NCBI GenBank assembly: GCA_027858215.1
Contig: JAQIDD010000157.1
Location: 1 to 5,741, forward strand
Origin: Candidatus Delongbacteria bacterium
GTDB lineage: Bacteria > Bacteroidota > Bacteroidia > Bacteroidales > ML635J-15
Reading direction: 5' to 3'
Length of the DNA: 5,741 bases
In this document: positions 1-5,073 of the stretch, piece after piece
How positions within the stretch are numbered: the stretch's first letter is position 1
Layout: each line of letters opens with the position of its first letter
Notes under the pieces: generated by a model
Databases searched by the model: none
What the model was told of the DNA's origin: nothing
Seen by the model: the letters and a program-made list of their open reading frames with translations, nothing else
Made by a program: the position numbers and the translations under genes

Positions 1-26
1 ATCTGTCTGACTAGCTGCCTGTTTCT

Positions 27-60
27 CTTAGTGCAACTTCGTGTCTTCGTGACTTCGTGG
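27..60. repeat. Short tandem array of a GT-rich octamer
   Basis: Three adjacent 8-base units (CTTCGTGT, CTTCGTGA, CTTCGTGG at 37-44, 45-52, 53-60) differ only in the last base. A degenerate fourth unit, CTTAGTGC at 27-34, precedes them, separated by two A bases. The octamer period is not a multiple of three, so this is unlikely to be a coding repeat. No gene is visible around it. It may be the edge of a longer intergenic repeat outside the window. Confidence 0.6.
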
Positions 61-88
61 CTGTTTCATTTAAACTCATCAGTGAAAA

Positions 89-106
89 ATCCCTATAAAT
101 GGGGAT
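89..106. promoter_or_regulatory. Small inverted repeat upstream of feoB, possible operator
   Basis: ATCCC (89-93) and GGGAT (102-106) are exact reverse complements around an 8-base AT-rich spacer. The element lies just upstream of the candidate feoB -7 box at 128-135, where a regulator of iron-uptake transcription could bind. It does not match a classic Fur box, and five base pairs can arise by chance. Confidence 0.2.
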
Positions 107-127
107 AGAAAAACCCTGCTCTAATGT

Positions 128-135
128 TACTTTTG
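128..135 (+). promoter_or_regulatory. Candidate feoB promoter, Bacteroidota -7 box
   Basis: TACTTTTG matches the Bacteroidota -7 consensus TAnnTTTG exactly and sits 40 bases before the feoB start codon. Transcription would begin near position 142, leaving a leader of about 35 bases. No clear TTG -33 element lies 17-23 bases upstream, so the promoter may be weak or activator-dependent, or the match may be fortuitous. Confidence 0.4.
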
Positions 136-175
136 TTATCATATGTCTGGATGACCGGGATGGAAAATATGAATT

Positions 176-2644
176 ATGAGATTGTCGGAATTAAAAAAAG
201 GTCAAAAGGCCGTTGTACTAGGAGTATCAGGAAATTCTGAAATTTCACGCCGTTTGATGGAAATGGGATTTGTGCGTGGAAAGAAAGTTAAGAAGATCAA
301 GAGCGCTCCATTTACTGAACCTGTGGAATATGAGCTTTCAGGCTTTCAAATTACATTGCGAAACAACGAAGCAGCGTTGGTAAGAGTTGCTACAGAAAAT
401 CAACCTGAAGAAGAAACACAAGAGAAGGATGACTCTTTATGGTTTGCTGAAGCCATCCCCGACGACAAAGTCACGGAGAAAAAATCATCTTTTGTCATTG
501 CGCTGGTAGGCAATCCCAATTGTGGCAAAACAAGCATTTTCAATCATGCCACAGGGGCCCGGGAACATGTTGCCAATTATTCAGGGGTAACCGTTGCTTC
601 AAAAGAAGGATGGCTCAAACTGAACGGCAAAAAAGTGAAGATTGTTGATTTACCGGGAACGTATTCTTTGTCAGGGCAATCCCCGGATGAGCGTTTTGTT
701 GCCGATTACCTCATAAATCGTACCCCTGACCTCATTATCAATGTATTGGATGCCAGCAACCTTGACAGGAACCTGTATTTAACCACTCAACTCAAAGAAA
801 CCGGCATCAAAACCATGGTTGCTTTGAATATGTATGACGAGTTGAAAGACGCCAAAGCCAGCCTGGATATCCGGGGATTTGAAAAATACCTCGGTGTACC
901 GGTGGTACCGACGGTCGGGAAAGAATCAAAGGGGGTAAGGCGCTTGTTCATCCGTGCCGGACAATATCACAAAGAGCCTCTATTTATGAACCGTTCAGCG
1001 CAAATTATATATTCTCCTGAATTAGAATATGCATTGCAGCGGTTTACTGAAATGACAGCAGATATTCCATTGTCTGAAACATTTACACCACGCTTTTTTG
1101 CCTTATCCATTTTGGCTAATGAACCGTTCATATACACGATACCGTCAGTAAAAAACCACAAGGATGAAATTTCCAGGATACGTAACATGGTCTTTCGTGA
1201 ACATTGTGAGTTCAGTGAAAGTGAAGTATCCAGAAGAATTGTGGAAAAGCGATACCGTTACATCGAAAGTGTATTATCCAAAGTTTATATTTCTGGAAAC
1301 CGGCGAAAAGAAAACATTACTTCTAAGATTGACTCTGTACTGACCCATGAAAAGTTTGGTTTACCCATGTTTTTTGTGTTTGTGTGGCTGATGTTTTTTC
1401 TGACGTTCAGGCTGGGGGAATATCCCATGAACTGGATTGAAAATGGCATAGGGTCACTTGGTGGCTGGGTTCATAATTCCATGCATGAAGGCATGTTGTC
1501 AGACCTGATTGTCAATGGTATCATTGGAGGTGTAGGCGGGGTGCTGGTGTTTTTGCCCAGTATTATGATATTGTTTTTCATGATTTCCCTGATGGAAGAC
1601 ACAGGTTACATGTCAAGGTCTGCCTTTTTGATGGATAAACTGATGAATAAGGCAGGTTTGCATGGAAAATCTTTCATTCCATTGCTGATGGGATTTGGAT
1701 GTAATGTGCCGGCTGTCATGGCCACACGTACCATCGAAAATAAACGAGACAGGATGCTCACCATGATGGTTATCCCATTTATGTCTTGCCCTGCCCGGTT
1801 ACCTGTGTATGTGCTTTTTATTTCTGCATTTTTCCCCGGCAATCAGTCTCTTATCCTGTTTGCTATATATGGGATAGGTATCCTCGCTGCCTTTTCGACT
1901 TCCTTTATATTGAGTAAAACTGTTTTTTCTAAAGCGCCCAGCCCTTTCATCATGGAAATGCCACCCTATCGTGTACCCGGGATTGTTCCTTTGTTGAAGC
2001 ATACCTGGTTTAAATCTATGCATTTTATCAAAAAAATGGGAACCATTATTTTCCTGGCATCTGTCATTGTGTGGGCGCTTGGGTATTTTCCACGTGATGA
2101 AAAAATAATAAATCGTTATGACACACAAATAGCTCAAATATCACAACAAACAGAAACATCTTTACCAGCCGACTCTGCATCTGTTTTAACAGAAAAGAAA
2201 AATCAACTAAAACAGGATAAACAAAAAGAATTGCTCTCTAATTCATACATCAGCAAATTTGGTAAGGCTATTCAACCTGCCTTCGAACCCATTGGTTTCG
2301 ATTGGAAAATGTCAGTGAGTATTCTTACCGGCGTGATGGCAAAAGAAGTAGTTGTCAGCACGATGGCAGTTCTTTATCAATCTGGGGAATACCAGGAATC
2401 CAAGGGGAAAAAATCAGGATTGGTGGAAAATTTACGTGCTGAAAGCGCCAAAAACAAAACATCCAAACTAACCTATTTTGCGTTCCTGGTGTTTATTCTT
2501 TTGTATTTCCCATGTTTTGGTACCATTGCTGCGATGTGGCGTGAAATTAAAAATCCGGGTTGGATGATCTTTGTGGTACTCTTTCCCCTGGTGCTTGCCT
2601 GGACGTTAAGTTTCTTTATCGTTACTGTGGGGGGATTGTTCTAA
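176..2644 (+). CDS. feoB: Fused FeoA-FeoB ferrous iron transporter
   Basis: Inner-membrane Fe(II) importer of 822 residues with an N-terminal FeoA domain. Residues 1-75 are the SH3-like FeoA module; an acidic linker (about 76-104) follows. The G domain shows G1 GNPNCGKTS (112-120), switch-I Thr139, G3 DLPG (158-161) and G4 NMYD (218-221); a poorly conserved G5 falls near 246-253. A helical region (about 280-390) leads into the membrane part, with segments near 396-412, 445-472, 528-552, 557-581, 621-637, 712-735, 764-785 and 795-820. Conserved Gate-type motifs include GCNVPA (508-513), SCPARLPVY (537-545) and the late FPCFGT (778-783). An in-frame TGA at 170-172 makes ATG 176 the first possible start; there is no SD. 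FeoA-FeoB fusion is usual in Bacteroidota. No separate feoA or feoC is seen alongside. The identification is secure; the iron regulation is inferred. Confidence 0.97.
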   Translation: MRLSELKKGQKAVVLGVSGNSEISRRLMEMGFVRGKKVKKIKSAPFTEPVEYELSGFQITLRNNEAALVRVATENQPEEETQEKDDSLWFAEAIPDDKVTEKKSSFVIALVGNPNCGKTSIFNHATGAREHVANYSGVTVASKEGWLKLNGKKVKIVDLPGTYSLSGQSPDERFVADYLINRTPDLIINVLDASNLDRNLYLTTQLKETGIKTMVALNMYDELKDAKASLDIRGFEKYLGVPVVPTVGKESKGVRRLFIRAGQYHKEPLFMNRSAQIIYSPELEYALQRFTEMTADIPLSETFTPRFFALSILANEPFIYTIPSVKNHKDEISRIRNMVFREHCEFSESEVSRRIVEKRYRYIESVLSKVYISGNRRKENITSKIDSVLTHEKFGLPMFFVFVWLMFFLTFRLGEYPMNWIENGIGSLGGWVHNSMHEGMLSDLIVNGIIGGVGGVLVFLPSIMILFFMISLMEDTGYMSRSAFLMDKLMNKAGLHGKSFIPLLMGFGCNVPAVMATRTIENKRDRMLTMMVIPFMSCPARLPVYVLFISAFFPGNQSLILFAIYGIGILAAFSTSFILSKTVFSKAPSPFIMEMPPYRVPGIVPLLKHTWFKSMHFIKKMGTIIFLASVIVWALGYFPRDEKIINRYDTQIAQISQQTETSLPADSASVLTEKKNQLKQDKQKELLSNSYISKFGKAIQPAFEPIGFDWKMSVSILTGVMAKEVVVSTMAVLYQSGEYQESKGKKSGLVENLRAESAKNKTSKLTYFAFLVFILLYFPCFGTIAAMWREIKNPGWMIFVVLFPLVLAWTLSFFIVTVGGLF

Positions 2645-2652
2645 TTTCACAA

Positions 2653-3330
2653 TCATTGCAACTCACTGAATGGAATATCAATGTTGAAATATACGGAGCT
2701 TTTATTTCCTGTGCTGTCTTTAACATCCATTAAATCAAAATAATGGCCGTTTTTTGTGATGAGTTTTTGCGATTGCATTTTCATGTCAAGGTATTCAATA
2801 ACACGGTATTCTTCACTGACATTAATGATGATATAAGCCGAAGCAGCCGATGTCCCGTCTCCGGATTGCAGTATGGATTTGATGAGTTGGTTGTAATACA
2901 AACTGTGTATTTGGGCCATTTTGGAATTTCCTGTTTCTTTCCATGCCACATAGGCATAAAAATGAAAAATCGGCACATGAAAAAGTTTGTGATACACCGT
3001 CTTTACCACTTCAGAAGCTACTGTATATTCTTCATCATCCAGTAATGATTTTATTTTTGACAAATGCTCATTATCGGAATATGGCTGATAATCAGAGGTT
3101 CTTGTAAATGCCATCCTCAAAGCTTCATAATCTGCTTTTTTCGGATGATTCATGGCAGAATCAAGTTGTTGGGAATACACTTTGGAAGCTTCTGATTCAG
3201 ATAATTTGAGCATTGGGTGTAAACTCTCCAGGTTAATATCATTGACATCTGGGGTTGCTCTGAAAATGCTACAAGCAGTAAACAACACTGGAATCAGGAG
3301 GCTGAATATTATAACAACAAATTTTTTCAT
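2653..3330 (-). CDS. DUF4919-like lipoprotein of unknown function
   Basis: A 225-residue protein with a type II signal peptide: MKK, a hydrophobic core (4-17) and lipobox LFTAC with lipidated Cys20. The residues after Cys20 (SIFRA) lack the acidic run that sends Bacteroidota lipoproteins to the cell surface, so a periplasm-facing location is inferred. The mature part is mostly helical. It contains YEALRMAFTRTSDYQPY (68-84) and SGDGTS (156-161), then an EEY segment (173-175) and a C-terminal strand-rich YFNI stretch. From memory these motifs resemble DUF4919 (PF16266), a Bacteroidota family with no known role; this was not searched. The gene converges on feoB with an 8-base gap and has no SD. 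Its own candidate promoter lies at 3351-3384, downstream of the ribosomal-operon terminator, so it is probably transcribed alone. Coding status is strong; function is unknown. Confidence 0.85.
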   Translation of the reverse strand: MKKFVVIIFSLLIPVLFTACSIFRATPDVNDINLESLHPMLKLSESEASKVYSQQLDSAMNHPKKADYEALRMAFTRTSDYQPYSDNEHLSKIKSLLDDEEYTVASEVVKTVYHKLFHVPIFHFYAYVAWKETGNSKMAQIHSLYYNQLIKSILQSGDGTSAASAYIIINVSEEYRVIEYLDMKMQSQKLITKNGHYFDLMDVKDSTGNKSSVYFNIDIPFSELQ

Positions 3331-3350
3331 CCGGACAATCTTTTCTTTAT

Positions 3351-3384
3351 CAAACTAACGGAAATTATCTGAAATTGTTTACAA
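3351..3384 (-). promoter_or_regulatory. Candidate promoter of the lipoprotein gene
   Basis: Read on the minus strand, TTG (3382-3384) is followed after 23 bases by TTAGTTTG (3351-3358), which matches the TAnnTTTG -7 box except at its second base. It lies 20 bases before the start codon, so the leader would be short. The spacing is at the long end of the accepted range, so this is only a plausible site. Confidence 0.3.
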
Positions 3385-3440
3385 GGAACTCTGAATAATG
3401 GTTTCTCACAATGCATAGATGCGGATTGGAGGGACGCAAT

Positions 3441-3476
3441 AAAATAAAAAAGCTGCCAGAAAAAGTCTGACAGCTT
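3441..3476 (-). terminator. Rho-independent terminator of rpsF-rpsR-rplI
   Basis: The arms at 3450-3460 and 3466-3476 pair over 11 positions around a 5-base loop. The single mismatch on the plus strand becomes a G-U pair in minus-strand RNA, so the stem is fully paired in that direction only. It is followed in the minus direction by TTTTTATTTTATT. It sits 24 bases past the rplI stop codon and should separate the ribosomal operon from the lipoprotein gene. Confidence 0.88.
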
Positions 3477-3499
3477 ATTTTGTGTTAGATGACAGTATG

Positions 3500-3946
3500 T
3501 TATTCTTCAGAATACACTTCAAATTCAAATTCAGCTTCAATGTCTTTATATAGTTTTACAGAGGCTTTATATTTGCCAACCTCTTTAACGGGATCATCCA
3601 ATTTGATGTTTTTTCGGTCAACCGTTATGCCTTCTTTTTCGAGCGTTTCAGCCAGGATGATTTCATTTACGCTGCCAAATATCTTGCCGGTGCTGCTTGT
3701 TTTAGCTCCGATCCGGAATTTAGTATTAGCGAATTTATCTGCCTGTTTTTGTGCTTCTTTGCGAATTTTTTCGATTTTATGAGACCGTTGACGCATGTTT
3801 TCCTCGTGCATTTTACGGGCAGATTTTGTTGCAATGACAGCCATTCCGTTTGGAATAAGGTAATGCCGTGCATACCCGTCCTTGACATTGACAATATCAT
3901 CTTTTTCACCTAAATTCGGCATATCTTTTTTTAGAATAATATCCAT
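3500..3946 (-). CDS. rplI: Large-subunit ribosomal protein bL9
   Basis: bL9 binds 23S rRNA near the base of the L1 stalk and helps maintain reading fidelity. At 148 residues it has the usual length. The N-terminal RNA-binding domain shows NLGEKDDIVNVKDGYARHYLIP (11-32). A long connecting helix rich in charged residues (about 41-74) leads to the C-terminal domain with GAKTSSTGKIFGSV (80-93), typical of Bacteroidota bL9. The family signature normally has Asn after GYxR; here it is His28 (codon 3863-3865). The gene is last in the rpsF-rpsR-rplI operon, 15 bases after the rpsR stop, and has an unusually strong SD (3951-3960). A terminator follows. The identification is certain from motif, length and gene order. 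Confidence 0.98.
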   Translation of the reverse strand: MDIILKKDMPNLGEKDDIVNVKDGYARHYLIPNGMAVIATKSARKMHEENMRQRSHKIEKIRKEAQKQADKFANTKFRIGAKTSSTGKIFGSVNEIILAETLEKEGITVDRKNIKLDDPVKEVGKYKASVKLYKDIEAEFEFEVYSEE

Positions 3947-3950
3947 AGTT

Positions 3951-3960
3951 CCTCCTCCTT
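3951..3960 (-). promoter_or_regulatory. Strong Shine-Dalgarno sequence of rplI
   Basis: Minus-strand AAGGAGGAGG begins one base after the rpsR stop codon and ends 4 bases before the rplI ATG. It contains AAGGAGG, a full complement of the usual 16S anti-SD CCUCCUU. The GGAGG copy nearer rpsR gives 7-8 bases of spacing, close to optimal. Such a site is notable because feoB, rpsF, the lipoprotein gene and the thioredoxin gene in this window have none. It fixes the rplI start at 3946. Confidence 0.9.
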
Positions 3961-3961
3961 T

Positions 3962-4228
3962 TTATTTCATCAAATCAGTTACATAAGGCAGCAATGCAAT
4001 ATGACGAGCTCTTTTTACGGATCTGGCCACTTTACGCTGGTATTTTAAAGATGTTCCTGTAATGCGCCTGGGCAAAATTTTTCCTTGTTCATTCAGAAAA
4101 CGTTTCAGAAACTGCGGGTCTTTGTAATCAACATATTTAATGCGATTCTTTTTAAACCGGCAATATTTTTTCTTTTTCACATCAATTGACGGGGGAGTAA
4201 GGTATCTGATTTCTGGTTCTTGTGCCAT
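3962..4228 (-). CDS. rpsR: Small-subunit ribosomal protein bS18
   Basis: bS18 sits on the 30S platform as a heterodimer with bS6 and contacts 16S rRNA. The 88-residue product has the conserved core KKKKYCRFKKNRIKYVDYKD (18-37), then FLNEQGKILPRRITGTS (44-60) and the C-terminal VKRARHIALLPYV (71-83). Length and sequence are those of a normal, intact bS18. It lies 45 bases after rpsF and 15 bases before rplI, in the widely conserved order rpsF-rpsR-rplI. The start at 4228 is supported by a TGGAGG SD 8 bases upstream. In Bacteroidota structures, bS18 together with bS6 and bS21 helps sequester the anti-SD tail of 16S rRNA, which makes its own SD of interest. Confidence 0.98.
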   Translation of the reverse strand: MAQEPEIRYLTPPSIDVKKKKYCRFKKNRIKYVDYKDPQFLKRFLNEQGKILPRRITGTSLKYQRKVARSVKRARHIALLPYVTDLMK

Positions 4229-4236
4229 GGTTTATG

Positions 4237-4242
4237 CCTCCA
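4237..4242 (-). promoter_or_regulatory. Shine-Dalgarno sequence of rpsR
   Basis: Minus-strand TGGAGG lies 8 bases before the rpsR ATG (4226-4228), a good SD core at good spacing. It sits inside the 45-base rpsF-rpsR gap, which is otherwise A-rich and looks unstructured. It supports independent initiation at rpsR rather than coupling to rpsF. Confidence 0.8.
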
Positions 4243-4273
4243 TTTTTTCTTCGGTTTGTTTTTCAGCTTTGAT

Positions 4274-4606
4274 TTAAGCTTTGAGCCTTCTCTTCTTTTC
4301 ACTATACAGGATAGCGAATTTGTCCATTTTCATTGTCAAAAAACGGATAATTCGCTCATCACGGATAAATTCTGTTTCCAGTTTTTTGATGTTTTCGCCG
4401 TCCATCCTGAATTCTATCATGTGATAAAATCCGGTGGATTTGTGCTGAATGTTGTAAGCAAGCTTTCGCAGGCCCCATGATTCCTCATGGACAATTTCAC
4501 CGCTCATGTGTTCAATGAACCCTTTGAATTTTTCAACCGTTTCCTTCATCTGTTTTTCAGACAAAACGGGAGTTGCAATGAAAACGGTTTCATACTGATT
4601 AATCAT
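4274..4606 (-). CDS. rpsF: Small-subunit ribosomal protein bS6
   Basis: bS6 pairs with bS18 on the 30S platform. The 110-residue product starts MINQYETVFIATPVLSE, the first beta strand and loop of the bS6 fold. It carries the characteristic WGLRKLAYNIQHKSTGFYHMIEF (44-66) and RDERIIRFLT (82-91). A basic tail, EKKRRLKA, closes the protein. It is the first gene of the operon. The start at 4606 gives the standard bS6 N-terminus, and the sequence before it has no convincing SD. A near-consensus promoter lies 34-64 bases upstream. The predicted leader is only about 27 bases long and shows no obvious hairpin of the kind bound by bS6:bS18 in other bacteria. The identification is certain. Confidence 0.98.
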   Translation of the reverse strand: MINQYETVFIATPVLSEKQMKETVEKFKGFIEHMSGEIVHEESWGLRKLAYNIQHKSTGFYHMIEFRMDGENIKKLETEFIRDERIIRFLTMKMDKFAILYSEKKRRLKA

Positions 4607-4639
4607 ATTTCACTCATTTTTAGTTAATAAATCGAGGGG

Positions 4640-4670
4640 CAAAAATACATAACAAAAATAAAACATACAA
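4640..4670 (-). promoter_or_regulatory. Promoter of rpsF-rpsR-rplI
   Basis: On the minus strand, TTG (4668-4670), a 20-base spacer and TATTTTTG (4640-4647) reproduce the Bacteroidota -33/-7 promoter, with an exact -7 match. Transcription would start near 4633, giving a leader of about 27 bases before rpsF. A second TATTTTTG at 4653-4660 has no partner -33 element and is probably incidental. Confidence 0.65.
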
Positions 4671-4711
4671 TTATTTAAAGGGATAATTTCCGGAAAATTA
4701 ATGAAAATTTC

Positions 4712-4741
4712 TTGGGATAAAATAAATAATGCATATATTTG
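4712..4741 (+). promoter_or_regulatory. Promoter of the tRNA-Leu pair
   Basis: TTG (4712-4714), a 19-base spacer and TATATTTG (4734-4741) match the Bacteroidota promoter consensus exactly in both boxes and spacing. Transcription would start about 5 bases before the first tRNA, as expected for a stable RNA gene. This is the best promoter in the window. Confidence 0.75.
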
Positions 4742-4752
4742 CAGCCGCAAAC

Positions 4753-4836
4753 GCCCAGATGGCGGAATTGGTAGACGCGCTGGTTTCAGGGACCAGTGGC
4801 CGCAAGGTCGTGCAGGTTCGACTCCTGTTCTGGGCA
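4753..4836 (+). tRNA. tRNA-Leu, anticodon CAG
   Basis: An 84-base class II tRNA. The acceptor arms GCCCAGA (4753-4759) and TCTGGGC (4829-4835) pair fully and are followed by discriminator A4836. The D-stem is GCG/CGC (4762-4764, 4776-4778). The anticodon stem CTGGT/ACCAG encloses loop TTCAGGG with anticodon CAG at 4787-4789, reading CUG. A long variable arm with a GCAA loop (4798-4809), typical of tRNA-Leu, precedes the T-arm (4812-4828). The 3' CCA is not encoded, so it must be added enzymatically. The next tRNA starts 37 bases later. Confidence 0.97.
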
Positions 4837-4873
4837 CAAACAAAAATGTTCTCACATAAGTAATTAACAAATC

Positions 4874-4957
4874 GCCCAGATGGCGGAACTGGTAGACGCG
4901 CATGGTTGAGGGCCATGTCCACATTAGTGGGTGCAGGTTCGATTCCTGTTCTGGGCA
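4874..4957 (+). tRNA. tRNA-Leu, anticodon GAG
   Basis: Also 84 bases, with the same acceptor (4874-4880 and 4950-4956) and T-stem (4933-4937, 4945-4949) as the preceding tRNA. The anticodon stem CATGG/CCATG surrounds loop TTGAGGG with anticodon GAG at 4908-4910, reading CUC and CUU. The variable arm forms CCAC/GTGG (4919-4922, 4927-4930). The discriminator is A4957, and CCA is not encoded. It is probably cotranscribed with the CAG gene, since no promoter lies between them and a terminator follows within 4 bases. Confidence 0.97.
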
Positions 4958-4960
4958 CAA

Positions 4961-4996
4961 AAAGCCGGTATGTATATGTACGTACTGGCTTTTTTT
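4961..4996 (+). terminator. Rho-independent terminator after the tRNA-Leu pair
   Basis: The arms at 4961-4974 and 4979-4992 pair over 14 positions, two of them G-U in RNA, around the 4-base loop TATG. A run of T continues to 4996, then C and more T. It directly follows the GAG tRNA and ends the tRNA transcript. Confidence 0.9.
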
Positions 4997-5073
4997 CTTT
5001 TAAATTTGTCAGAACAAATGATTTTTGGCACTTTTATTGGTTCATTTTTCTGAGAACAAAAAACACATAAAAT

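Noticed and set aside
967..2137. Minus-strand open frames of 73-112 codons inside feoB
   Set aside because: They lie opposite a strongly conserved gene, lack recognisable domains and overlap one another. They are shadows of feoB codons.
2634..2654. Inverted repeat at the feoB/lipoprotein junction as a bidirectional terminator
   Set aside because: The stem is only six base pairs and neither side has a T-run, so it is not supported as a terminator.
2743..3782. Plus-strand open frames opposite the lipoprotein gene and rplI
   Set aside because: They are antisense to genes with clear signal-peptide or family motifs and show no family features of their own.
4653..4660. Second TATTTTTG box on the minus strand upstream of rpsF
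   Set aside because: No TTG lies at suitable spacing upstream, whereas the copy at 4640-4647 has one 20 bases away.
4753..4957. Two-copy direct repeat as a CRISPR or attachment site
   Set aside because: The repeated segments are conserved arms of two tRNA-Leu genes. There is no integrase gene or further repeat copy in the window.
4610..4960. Minus-strand open frames across the tRNA-Leu genes, with peptides such as RTGVEPARPCGHW
   Set aside because: They are antisense translations of two tRNA-Leu genes. Such peptides are a familiar false annotation, and the tRNA cloverleafs fully explain the sequence.
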